A stretch of 64,000 nt of DNA from Argyresthia goedartella. Taxonomy: Eukaryota > Arthropoda > Insecta > Lepidoptera > Argyresthiidae. Below are positions 1 to 10,480 of this stretch, piece after piece. Every line of letters begins with the position of its first letter. The first letter of the stretch is position 1. The notes under the pieces are model-generated. The model had not been told where the DNA came from and searched no databases. It saw only the letters and a program-made list of their open reading frames with translations. Made by a program: the position numbers and the translations under genes. The stretch covers positions 7,378,001 to 7,442,000 of the forward strand of contig OX463829.1 of NCBI GenBank assembly GCA_949825045.1. The letters are read 5' to 3'.

Positions 1-100
1 TGTTAATATCAAAATAGTGTTGGCTATAGCCAACGTAGCGCCAGTGGCATGACTTTTAGTTGTTTGCCAGTGCTGACTGGGGCGGTCAATAGGTTAACTT
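1..100 (-). repeat. Fragment of a dispersed repeat shared with 9.87 kb
   Basis: The stretch from about 35 to 95 reads, in reverse complement, like positions 9873-9930. Shared blocks include GACCGCCCCAG, the run around AAAGTC(G/A)TGCCACTG, and the nearby GCC-rich part. The copy is cut by the window edge, so its full length is unknown. A short palindrome (TTGGCTATAGCCAA) lies at about 19-32. The repeat class is not recognised. Confidence 0.5.
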
Positions 101-219
101 TATACCTTTGTGCACACTTGGTGTTTCATAGGCCTTGTCTGGTGGGGCATTGTTGTGCCGAAACTGCTTTGGTTTTCTTTGGTCTTTGGGTTCATTTTTC
201 CCTTTCTTTTCTTTTCTGA

Positions 220-414
220 AAGTTAAAGGGTTATTTTTTTGATATCATCTACCTGAATTTGGGGGGGAGGGGGAAGGAGAGGAGCCCCCCTGTGCAATCT
301 TTTCTTGCCGGAGATGTGCAGTTATTTTTTTATCGAATTTCAAACATCACATTTTGAGGTTAGAAACATGATAACTTAGTTAGGTTTGACATTATACTAA
401 GCCCAAACACACAA
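220..414 (+). repeat. Left arm of a long inverted repeat
   Basis: This arm matches the reverse complement of 973-1156 over nearly its whole length, with a few substitutions and small indels. Shared landmarks, read outside to inside, are AAAGGGTT, GATATCATCTACCTGAATTT, the G-rich run, TTGCCGGAG, CAAACATCACATTTTGAGGT and TTTGACATTATACTAAGCCC. Arms of about 190 bp around a 560-bp centre suggest a foldback-type transposon. No target-site duplication was clear. Confidence 0.8.
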
Positions 415-477
415 CAAGAGAAAATTGGGAAATAGAAACAGACGAAACCCGTTGTAAGTTGCTTCTCGGATGGCTCT

Positions 478-850
478 AGAAGAGAGAGCACAAAACCTGG
501 TTTTTGCATCATGGACTGCAATAAACAAGACAAATCAATTGCCTTGGGGCTATACGCCAGCGTGTTCCAAGCAGAAATATATGCCATAATGGAATGAGCT
601 GAAGCACTAAGGGAAACAGCAGAAATAAAAAACAAGACCATAGTAATTTATTCTGACCGTCAGGCAGCTTTAAAGACGCTTAGGCAACCAATGAATAAAT
701 CTGCACTAGTCAAAAAGTGTCAGGCCAGTCTTAACTCTTTGGGAAGAACATCATAAATAATTATTGCATGGGTCCCCGGTCATGATGGATTCATGGTAAC
801 GAAAAAGCAGATTAGCTGGCAAGAAACTTTACTACTGGCTAGAGAGTATG
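478..850 (+). pseudogene. Ribonuclease H domain remnant of a LINE
   Basis: The plus strand encodes a decayed RNase H domain of the kind found at the C-terminal end of some non-LTR retrotransposon polyproteins, where it degrades the RNA strand of RNA:DNA hybrids. Visible motifs in order are FQAEIYAIME (glutamate motif, about 568-597), IYSDRQAALKTL (aspartate motif, about 645-680) and WVPGHDG (about 770-790), followed after a one-base shift by NEKAD and LAR. In-frame stops interrupt it near 596, 754 and 816. No reverse transcriptase lies beside it. It sits in the centre of the inverted repeat formed by 220-414 and 973-1156, which suggests capture or a nested insertion. Family assignment beyond LINE RNase H is not possible. 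Confidence 0.75.
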
Positions 851-972
851 TTATTGTGGCTACTTTAGGTCATTGTGGCTACTTTCAATCAGGTTGGTTA
901 GGTTGTTACAACGTTGAAAAAGCCCCAGTCAACCCCCTCCCCCCCAAATCCCCCATATCCCCGTGTCCCGAA

Positions 973-1156
973 TGTGTGTTTGGGCTTAGTATAATGTCAA
1001 ACTAAGTTGTGTCATTTTTCTAACCTCAAAATGTGATGTTTGAAATTCAATAAAAAAATAACTGCAACTCCGGCAAGTATTGCACAGGGGCGATCCCCCT
1101 TTCCCCTTCCCCCCCTCAAATTCAGGTAGATGATATCAAAAGCCAACCCTTTAAAA
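973..1156 (-). repeat. Right arm of the long inverted repeat
   Basis: This is the inverted partner of 220-414. The unit ends near AAAAGCCAACCCTTTAAAAG, which mirrors the left outer edge. The arms and centre together span about 940 bp. Confidence 0.8.
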
Positions 1157-1635
1157 GTTACATTATAAAATTATTTGATGATTGATCTGCTTTGAATCTA
1201 GAATAAGACAGTTGAATATACGGTCAGTGTGTCGATAAGGGGGCAGAAGCCCAAGAAGGTACAGGCGCCCGGACCACAGACATATACAAGTAAGATTCTT
1301 GTATACTTGTAAGATTCTAGCCCGGACAGGTTCAACATTTAAAAAATCATAAAACTTTGGAATAGTTAAAAAGTTTGTTTTGTGTGCGGTGCGATATAGT
1401 ACTCACTGATTTTTCTTTGATTCGTCTGGCATTAAAGGTGTTTTGGCTTGACCTTTTTGACACAAAATTGAATGATATTCGTAAATTACATAAAACTGCA
1501 GAAAAAGAGATTCACTGAAACCGCCGACCGACAAACAAACAAACCACGATTTCTTCTCCTGTCACTTTGAAATTTGACATCGATTGATTGATTTGCATAC
1601 AACGTTGGATTACACAGTCGCCATCTGCAATTACG
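1157..1635. other. Anonymous AT-rich spacer
   Basis: No coding region or repeat end was recognised between the inverted repeat and the hAT element. A short local duplication of TATACAAGTAAGATTCT / TATACTTGTAAGATTCT lies near 1283-1318. Confidence 0.4.
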
Positions 1636-4298
1636 CAGTGTTGCCAGGTCAAATTTTCAGATTACCCCAGGCTTCGTCTCAATTTACCCTAGATTCTTTA
1701 TAATTTTGAAAAAATACCCTAAATAAAAATTCCATATATTGTTACAAATAAAACAATAATAATTATTTTTAATAATATTATTCGCACATAACAATGAAAG
1801 TCTCCTCTGCTGTATCACTATCATTTTTGTGATACTCATACATGTTATTATTAAATTTGTCTAACATTGTTTTTGTAGGAGTGAAGTTAACACAAGATTT
1901 GTGAAATATCTTTACGTTATACCTTACAGTCATTATACTCTGTATCAAGGGCAGAGAAAGCCTATTTCTAAGTTTAGTCTTAACGACTGAATACAGAGAG
2001 AAGGCCCTTTCTACAGCTGCATTAGATATAGGCGCCGACAAAAGAGACAATGCTAATTTAGAAATGTTAGGAAATCTTTTATTACCCCCAGCATCTGTGA
2101 CCCGTTGAACCTCAGCCCAAAAATCAGTAGAACGTGCCGTATTTTGCCAAGATTTGTTGTGCAAATGATTCCATTCTGTTTCCACCTCTTGTTTGCAACC
2201 ATATACTTCAACCCGTTGTACATTTTGTAGAATGTCAACGAGTGTAGGTTTTACTTGAGATGTGGCTATTTCTGGAGACAACTTCGCTACGGATTTAAGG
2301 AATGCGATATTTTTAGGCAATCTTTTTTGTAATTCAGAGCACAAAATAACAAGAAAGGTTTTACATCTCTCACGTACGTGTTCTTTGTCCTGTATGACAA
2401 GCTTCATCAAATGATTCATATTCTTCTTCTGTAACAGTTTCGGGCTTCCGAGGTGTGACAATAATTTGTAGGACATTTTTAAACAGCAAATACAAGTCTT
2501 CTAAAAGTTTCCCTGGATCGACATTATCACTTTGAAAGAGGCCATTAACTTTAGTAACCTGCCGTAAGTGAACATCCAAGAACGTGAAATATGCTTGATT
2601 AGCTCGACATTTCATGATATCGTAGAGTTTTTCAGCCATGAAACATTTGTCTTCAGTCCTAGCCATCGAGAAGAGAAGCTTTAATTCCTCCTATTGCTCG
2701 AGTAACGTCCTTATAGCATGGGAACGTGCTAACCAGCGTGTTCCGCTAAATCCCGGTATTTTTTTAGGAGCACGACTTTCGTTCATAACTTCGTATAAGT
2801 CCCTGTAGGCTTCAAGGCGTTTTGAGCTATACGAGAACCAGTTATGGCTTTCACGAATCAAAAATTCTAGTTGACGTGGCATACTTTCTGATGCTTTTTC
2901 TGCGCATAGATGTAATGAGTGACAGGTGCAATTGACTATAATAATGTCCGGTAATCTCTTTTCAGCAGAGCTGCAACAGAGTGGTGTTGTCCAATCATTA
3001 CATTAGTACCGTCTAACCCAATTCCTACCAGCATTTCAAGACATAAGGAGTCCTCTCGTAAAGTATTTTTTATAGTTTCATAGATGGTTGTTGCATCACA
3101 TTTAGATATTTTAATATATCTGTAAAATGTCGTAATTATATCCTGCTTTATTTTTGAAAAATATCGGATCATCATGCACAAAATTTTATCCGTTGTTATA
3201 TCCGTAGTTTCATCTACAATAAGCGAATATGCAGAATCGCCAACATCTGATATCATTTCTTGCATCATTACTGGACCTAGAACGTTTCTTATCAGCTTGC
3301 TGCATTTGGTTCTGTGTATTTTTAATGACCCCAGTACTTCTGATTTCGGATCAATACATGGCAGGATTTCACCTAAATGATCTATGTTTTTAATAGCACC
3401 ATGTTCAGTTATATAAACAGCTAACTTTAATTCCGCAGTTTTGTTACTTTCCGAAGCTATTTTCACGAAAGGCAATTGCTGGCTGGACTTCGCCGCTTTA
3501 TCAAGTGACACAGCTTTCATGTGTTTTTTACTCTTTGCGTGATAATTAAGTTCTTTTTTGTGGGGTACTAATGTGACATTACAATATTTGCATCTGGCAG
3601 AGTTTTCTCCAGTCGGATCAGGACAAATCCAATTTGAAAAATAATAAACAAAGCGTTAGGTTACTAACCATCATCCACCACTAGGGTTGCCAGGTGAGTG
3701 GTCGCAGGCAGCGAGTACGAGTGTTTGAGACGGGTATACAGCGGTGAAGATATTACCAATACTGTGGCAGCATGCTGAACAAAAACTTGAAGTGATTGAC
3801 TCAATACTTCTGTTCTGCGTAACCTCAAATTGATGAGTGCTTTATGAAAACGAGACTTACCTTTTAAGTTTGGGTCATACTCCCATTCCTTACAGTATTT
3901 TTGCGCATATTTTTTCACACCAGAACGCGTAACACCAGAACTTGACCACGCCTTGTTTCACAAACAACAAACAAACATAACATCACAACTCACAACACAA
4001 GGAAGGAAGGAAGAAGGGAAGGGGGGGCAGGGGCGGGCGACACAGATACAAAACTCGATGCGTGCGTTCACGAAATGAAATCCATGGTATTGTCGCGTTC
4101 GGAAACACCAAAGTGAGAGTTACAATGTTTGTTGACATAAAAAAAAATCTACTAGCTACTACTTCCTTACTCCAAAAACAACCCCAAGTAAATAAATTAC
4201 CCTAAAAATACCCTAGGAAAATTTATACCCTGAAAATTACCCTGCGGGATAATTTTTACCCTAAATCTAGGGTAAATTACCCTAAGTTGGCATCACCG
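1636..4298 (-). mobile_element. hAT-superfamily DNA transposon, full length, inactive
   Basis: The element runs 2,663 bp from CAGTGTTGCCA to TTGGCATCACCG. These ends are imperfect inverted repeats of the hAT type (CAGTG start). The same seven bases, AATTACG, lie directly outside both ends (1629-1635 and 4299-4305), consistent with the 8-bp target duplication of hAT elements after one change. Inside both ends are clustered copies of TACCCTA (about 1665-1730 and 4198-4285), which may be subterminal transposase-binding sites. The minus strand encodes a broken transposase. I see no later insertion inside it. The superfamily call rests on both the ends and the protein motifs. Confidence 0.88.
1778..3918 (-). 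pseudogene. hAT transposase with BED-like zinc finger, degenerate
   Basis: Cut-and-paste transposase reading from about 3918 down to 1778. A first exon encodes KKYAQKYCKEWEYDP and ends at a strong donor (AAAG then GTAAGT; last exon base about 3861). After a probable intron, positions 3640-3525 encode a BED-like finger with CxxC (CKYC) and HxxxxxH spacing. The core follows: LIVDETTD (first catalytic Asp), GIGLDGTNVMIG (second Asp), CHSLHLCAEKA, GTRWLAR, and the C-terminal dimerisation block NAAVERAFS carrying the catalytic Glu. The frame changes near 2940 and again near 2400-2470, and an in-frame TAG lies at 2688-2690. No ATG is apparent at the N-terminus and the intron acceptor is unclear. 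Total coding content of about 650 residues is normal for the family. The gene cannot make a full protein. Confidence 0.88.
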
Positions 4299-4850
4299 AA
4301 TTACGGCCATACATTGCAGTAGGTAGGTAGGTATGTACATACCTATCGTATTAAATGTCTGTGATACGTACGAAGGATCTTATTATATGTTTGTGTGTGA
4401 TACATTGTACCCAGTCATTTAATGGATCACTAGAACGATGTTGTATGTAAATTCAAATTTGGAATAGCATTAATAATTCATTATATGACTGGCGGAGAGG
4501 AAATCATCAGTCATACAAATTCTCAATGCTATAGAATTCTAACAGATGGGTTACTACGAGGAGGAGGACTTGAGGAGGACAATGGGAGGACACTTGCCTA
4601 CTAATTGAATTTTAGACAGACGGTAGCGTCCTCTACAAAGGTGTTCCGAAGCTATCTTGCTCTCAGTTTTATCTTATCGTCAACAGATGGCACTAGAATC
4701 AATGATGTTTGGAAAAGTAGATTTTTTATAGATATCGGATCACAACTCGATTGATTTTATCGTATCGTATTCACGGTGTATAAAATGGACATTTTAGAGA
4801 CCATAATAGTTAAATTTAATAGCACTTTACTGCAGAGACTAGTAAATAAG

Positions 4851-5336
4851 CCATCCTGGACGAGTATGATTTAGCCGGCCCAGCCGAAGGCGAGGTCCGG
4901 CTATAATACGAGGCCAGGATGGCACTTATGGTATATATATGTTTATTGTGAATATTTTATTTTATTCGTCTTTTTCTTCCGTTACTATCGAATTGCTAAT
5001 TCTTAATTAGTATCAAAATAGTAAAAAATACAAATGAACTGAGTTTGCCGCCTTTTACATCGTGCAATATAAGTGCAATTCGGACACGTCAACCTCTATG
5101 GTAGGTACCTCCTTTTTATTAAAGGCCTTTGACTGCCAATAACCTCCTTAGTTTATCTTTGCAGAAAAAAAATAGTTCTATATTTAAATATTATAATATG
5201 TAATGGGATTTCATACTTACTTACTGGACACTTTTTTAGTTCTATATTTAAATATTATGATATGTAATGGGATTTCATACTTACTTACTGGAGACTTGAG
5301 TTTTCCTGGACACTTCTAAAAATTGTCCAGGATGGA
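4851..5336. repeat. Possible MITE with CCATCCTGGAC ends and an internal duplication
   Basis: CCATCCTGGAC at about 4852 is matched in inverse orientation near 5328-5336 (GTCCAGGATGG) and also near 4911-4919. A short hairpin, AGCCGG...CCGGCT, lies at about 4874-4901. A 56-bp block is directly repeated at 5173-5228 and 5237-5292 with one visible difference. No target duplication is evident, so the element boundaries are tentative. Confidence 0.45.
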
Positions 5337-5405
5337 TGAGTCACTTTCGGATACTATCTTCACAGATGTTATGGGAACATTTCATACTATTTTTCGTTCT
5401 AGAAG

Positions 5406-6440
5406 GGTAGGCCTAAAGCGTAGCTTGACTACATCGCGTTTTGACTAGTCATAAGTCGAAGTAGGCATATAGATAGTTACACCTAACGCGATTTAGGTTA
5501 GAAGAAAGGAAGGCAAAGAGATTCATAGACATGTTGATATTTTGTCAAACAACGATGTAGGCATATAGATAATAGAGAGTTCATTATATATGTTTTATGA
5601 GGAAAGATATTTTCTATACAACCTATTTAGAAATCTATTCTCATTTGAATGATGTATGATCTGATTAACGAAACTCTTACTTACTCTGTGGTTGTATGCT
5701 AACCAAGATATATCAAATGCTAATCTTCTGAGGCTTTGTGATTCTACTACCTTCTGATAAATTTCTGCATTATATATTTTTCTGAAATGTTCTCAGGCTA
5801 TGAACCTACCTACATTCAGCAGAATTAAGAATCTACCAAGTGCAGGACCCTAAATGCGGACACACCGCAATAAATAAAACCACGGTTACCAAAAAACACT
5901 TATTTATGTATACCTAAATTAATAAAAATCATAAGTGACAATTATGCCGACATACAAACTATCAAAAGCGTAGTTTTTCTGCATTAAAGATTTGAAACAA
6001 ATATTACAGTACCTATCTGGACTATCTTAATAAAAATCATTCTGAAAAACGGCCCTCTCTGTCTGTTATGCTTTTAATTATTTTTTAATGTTAGTTTTAG
6101 GAAAATGTTAATATTTCTAATAGATCTGCTCAACATTCACATCTAACTAATTTTTAACTGAAACTACAATCCTTTATTTTAGTATCGAATAAAATGCAAT
6201 GTCTCCAATCGCAGATTGATTGTATTCTTTGATTGATACAACTTGATGGGTGACACCCACATGTTTATTTATCATAATAAAATCATAGTTTAGGCTGACG
6301 AAACTTCAGGCAGATTAAAATTTAGCTTGAATACGAAGAGGACATACTGCATAATAGGCTACACAATCATTGGCATTAAGCTAGTTTTGTACGACGTTTA
6401 GGCATAACGCGACTTGTCTCTCTACGAATTAGGTACAACC
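5406..6440. mobile_element. Non-autonomous Mutator-like (MULE) element
   Basis: The left end, GGTAGGCCTAAAGCGTAG, and the reverse complement of the right end, GGTTGTACCTAATTCGTAG, match each other. They also match the ends of the MULE at 34.3-41.2 kb (GGTATACCTAAAGCGTAG...GTCGCGTTATGCCTAAA). The right end again carries the internal block GTCGCGTTATGCCTAAACG. Nine-base flanks TTCTAGAAG (5397-5405) and TCCTAGAAG (6441-6449) differ at one position and fit the 8-10 bp target duplication of MULEs. The 1,035-bp interior has no transposase-like reading frame, so it would depend on an enzyme supplied elsewhere. Confidence 0.7.
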
Positions 6441-7064
6441 TCCTAGAAGGCTATTTTTGAGAAAAAAATAATAATGATTGTCTTAATTTCTTGCGCGAAG
6501 AACACTGATTCTTGGCTTCCGTTAAAGTGGAAAAATCGGCGCGTCGAACGACCGACGTGTGTTATTCTCAAAATGGGACTTGTTTGTTTTTTTCACATTT
6601 GGTTTTTGCTTTTTGTAGAAAATAATACTTTGTAAAAGTTACATACAATATCAGAGATAGGCCCTTGGCGCTAAGCTTGTATCGGAACCAGTGTCGCCGA
6701 AAACTAAGAACTCGCATACATTTACACCACTCGTACATCAATCCCTCCGCTTTTATTGGTCAGTGCAATGTCATGCACCTATCGTCCGAACACACCCACA
6801 CTACCGCAGGTATATATAGCTAGCCGAGCTAGTGTTGGGACAATGCAAGGACAGCGTGTATAATCGATCGATTATAATTTATAGACACTGGTATAGAGTC
6901 GCATACAATGCCGGGTTCTAAAAATAAAAAAGTAAATTGTTTGTAAATACGACATATTTATACGACATACGAGACCCCTTTGCCTCTTCTTTTTTTTCAC
7001 CGGATTCCTTAAAGCTAGAAAGAGAGGCAAAGAGGTTTCTGAAGGTAGAATAACTCCGTCCATG
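6441..7064. other. Spacer with a promoter-like patch
   Basis: No gene was recognised. Positions 6690-6870 are less AT-rich and contain TATTGGTCA (inverse CCAAT-type) at about 6754 and GGTATATATAGC (TATA-like) at about 6810. About 30 bases after the TATA-like site is GTTGGGACAATG. This resembles a TATA promoter, but no open reading frame follows. The palindrome ATAATCGATCGATTAT lies at 6861-6876. Confidence 0.3.
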
Positions 7065-8401
7065 CTGCTAACTGGTTCCACTCATACCTGAGAGGTCGTC
7101 AGCAACGCATTAAGTCTGAAGAGACTGAAACTCAATGGTGTGATCTTTCCTCAGGAGTACCTCAAGGTGGTATTCTCTCTCCTCTTCTATTTTCAGTCTT
7201 CATCAACTCTATCTCCGACGTTATCTCTTCTTCATATCATCTGTACGCAGATGATCTCCAAATTTATCGCCACTTTTGCCCCTGCGATGTAGCCTTAACC
7301 GTGGAGGCACTGAATGCTGACCTCGAGAATGTGAAAGACTGGGCCTTATCATACGGGCTGTTGGTAAACCCGACCAAATCACAAGCCATGCTTTTAGGAA
7401 CCAGGCACACGCTTTCCTTGATACAAAAACATATTGTTCCTGTGTTATATGATGGCATCACAATAGAGTATACAGATCAGGCGAAAAACCTTGGGGTTAT
7501 TTTTGACAACCTGCTGTCTTGGTCTCCACATGTCAGCGAGGTCAGCAGACGGGTCTTTGCGTCTTTTCACTCCCTCAGGCGTTTGCAGTACTTCTTGCCA
7601 CGCAGACCAAAATCACCCTTGCTCAGTCCCTTCTTCTGCCGCTAATCGACTACGCCGATGTCTGTTGGGCGAGCGCGAACGAAGATCTACTGAACAAACT
7701 CGAACGACTTCAGAATCTTGGGATTCGGTTTATCTTCGGGTTGCGCAAATTCGACCATGTTTCTCAATATCGCAAAGAGTTGGGGTGGCTTCCAATTCGT
7801 CGTCGCCGAGATACTCATATTCTCTCTTATCTTTTCAATATATTGAAAAACCCGCGCTACCCCAGCTACCTTCGAGAACGCTTTGAGTATCTCTTTTCAG
7901 GAGATCGGCACCGGAGATCTCACACGGTCTCACTCTTAGCCACTCCAAGGCATAACACCTCGGCATATGAGCACTCATTCAGGCTGCAGGCGGTCCGACT
8001 GTGGAACGCACTACCTTTCACTATAAGAGACATTCCCACTATTGTCTCTTTCAAAAACCGGGTAAAAGAGCACTTCCTCTCTCTTTCGTGAGAGTTATAG
8101 TATGTAGGTATATCATTATAATATATAAACTATATTTGCAGGTATATGTATGTATTGTATTTAGTAGTCTGGTATATAAGTATTTTATTTTCCGTATTTT
8201 ATGTTATATGTATTTTAGTATAAATTAGATATTAGATATTGTACACTGCCTACCCTTTCATGATACATTTCCCTTTCATGCCTTGGTTTGCTGGAAGAAA
8301 TCTCTTTTTAGAGATAAGCTCGCCTTTGTACATATGATTTCTCCTAATGTTACCTTTTAAATTGAATATGTGTGTGCAATAAAGAATTATGAATTATGAA
8401 T
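7065..8401 (+). pseudogene. 5'-truncated LINE with reverse transcriptase end (copy 1)
   Basis: Non-LTR retrotransposon 3' portion that would copy its RNA into DNA at a nicked target. The frame from about 7067 reads ANWFHSYLRGRQQRI, then GVPQGGILSPLLFSVFIN and HLYADDLQIY, where the YADD box holds two catalytic Asp residues. It continues through GLLVNPTKSQAMLLGT and NLGVIFDNLLSW. A frameshift near 7600 moves the reading frame, after which LLPLIDYADVCWAS through VRLWNALPFTIRD runs to a TGA ending at 8091. The 3' region ends in GCAATAAAGAATTATGAATT. This short heptamer-like tail, rather than poly(A), is typical of CR1-type elements. Everything before the palm domain is missing, a usual result of incomplete target-primed reverse transcription. 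Confidence 0.85.
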
Positions 8402-9749
8402 AACTGTGAACTCTTCGGACCTGACTGAAAGCATCGGAATTTCCGATCAATACTTATAACACCCCATTATCCTTCGTCGGGCGAGGTTTTAAACAAACTT
8501 AAAATCTAAACTGCCTGTTTGGCAATCATTGGAATAACTAACAATAAACTTACGTATTATGAGCAATAAAATAACTATATTATTACATTAACTATATTAG
8601 TAATTGCGGAATGATAAAATCTATCGATTCAAAAACATAATTCTCCTATCACTATCCCCATCACTATATGTCGTCTGTGTGCGCGTGTAACAGTTCGCCT
8701 CCGTATCACGATGCATCTTTGCTTTCGTACTTAGATAAGTGTGAAATATTCATTGTATGTTAGCTTGGCAATAAGTAGTGAAATTAAGATACAAAACAAG
8801 CAATGTATAGTAAACTTAGTGAGAACAACATGACATTGTCACTTTAATGTCAATTCGTGACGAATTTTCCGCGAATGATTTATTTTCGTAATAATGTTTA
8901 TTTCTTGTGTTTTAAGAAGAAATAATAGTTGGAATGAGACTTACAAGTGATATGTGACACCGGCGTTTTTGGAGTTCACAATCTCGCTTCTATTTTTCAC
9001 TAAACTTTATTTTCTAATCATATATTTTTTGTGTAAACAAATAATGACATTACTTAGTTTACAAAGAAAGGTAGGATTAGTAATTCAAGATTGTTACATT
9101 CATGAACCTGAAAGCCTATAGATGTGTAATATAAGTATACGTACTTATACCTATATGTATATACACAGTGTTTAGTATCGGAACTGACATACAGTGTCGC
9201 TAGCATTCAAAAGAGGTTGCACTTTTTTCACAAAGGCCTTTTTTTTCTGTATGTATTACCTTGCTCTTTGGTTACTGACTGAACTGCCCTTTATTTCCTA
9301 CTATTCTTACTACGGAAAAGCAGGGCAGCTCCATTTAGGTCCTGCTATAAGAGTTGCTAGTAACCCGGCAGTACTATCATCTTTACAGTGCGATCATCTT
9401 ATCTGTAGAATTTAGCGATGGTGCCACACCATGGAAAAGGGCACCTGTCACCTGATACATAAATTGCTGCAATCGATACAAAGATGGATTCAACACAGAC
9501 CTGACGAAAGTGTAATGTTAATCCTTTTTAGCTATTTATTACTTAAGAATTGACACACAGATATAACCGTTTTATAGCCAAATAAAAAAGATACTACCTA
9601 CATAACATTTATTAATAACTAAGTACCTACCTTACATTTCAAATCAAAATATCTTTCTATAACATTATTTTCATTGTATTGAAAACTTTTCACATAGTAA
9701 TTATGATGTAAGTACATATGTGCACTATTATGCACTAATGCCGTATCTG
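8402..9749. other. Anonymous AT-rich spacer
   Basis: No coding region, RNA gene or repeat end was recognised. Short ORFs here have no family motifs. Confidence 0.4.
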
Positions 9750-9866
9750 TTTGTGAGGTCAGCAGATGAGTCTGCGTCATTTCATTCCCTCAGGAGATTG
9801 CAGTAACTACTTCCTGCCATGGCAGACAAAAATCACTCTTGCTCAGTCCTTTCTACTACCTTAAAC
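9750..9866 (+). repeat. LINE fragment (copy 3 of the 7.1-kb family)
   Basis: The segment from about 9755 (GTGAGGTCAGCAGATGAGTC) to CAGTCCTTTCTACTACC resembles 7538-7650 of copy 1, covering the frameshift region of the RT C-terminal part. It is truncated on both sides. Its right edge joins the repeat that begins with GACCGCCCC. Confidence 0.7.
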
Positions 9867-9869
9867 CTT

Positions 9870-10168
9870 TAGACCGCCCCAGGGCCCCGCCTGGATTGGC
9901 CGACAACTGAAAGTCGTGCCACTGACGCCACGACGGCTTTACCCGACACAAACGTTAACTTCAAAATGAAGTTAAATAAAAATACAAGAAAATCAATGGT
10001 GTTTTATTATTGTTATACAAGTCTTTATTAAGTCTTAAACTTAACTACATTTAATTTTAATAGCAAAATTATGAATAAATCCATTTTTATTCGACTGTGA
10101 TTGGATGCAGTAATTGTCACCGCATACTGGGCCAGCGTCGGGAATAGCCGACACATGTGACCGCCCGC
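9870..10168. repeat. GACCGCCC-bounded repeat
   Basis: GACCGCCC occurs at about 9872 and again in the same orientation near 10161, enclosing about 280 bp. The left 60 bp reappear in inverse orientation at the start of the window. The direct GACCGCCC copies may be a target duplication, but the motif is also present in the window-start copy, so it may belong to the element. No coding content. Confidence 0.45.
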
Positions 10169-10364
10169 TGTCTTATGTTTCGAAAAGTGTAAGAATCACA
10201 GGTTTACTTATCTTATCCAAGATAAATTATTAAACTACATAATCCAAATAATTTGGCATACATATTGTTTAGCAATGGTATAATAATAGTTCATAATTTA
10301 GTTAGTTATAAAATCGACAAACTGGTATTGCACACCTCAAGTAAACACGTGACTTTCACCGTGT

Positions 10365-10432
10365 TAGGTACCACAAAAAATATTAAACAGCGTTTAACCG
10401 CAAAACAAACCTCAAATCTCATACGGCTACGG
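10365..10432 (+). repeat. Partial copy of the TTACCACAAAA MITE
   Basis: Positions about 10360-10432 match the left two-thirds of the MITE at 22.33 kb (CACCGTGTTAGGTACCAC, AATATTAAACAGCGTTTAAC, AAAACAAAC, CAAATCTCATACG). The right terminal repeat is missing. Confidence 0.65.
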
Positions 10433-10480
10433 CTGCTAAGGATCATGATGACGGATTCCTGTCATGGATTGTCAACATAG

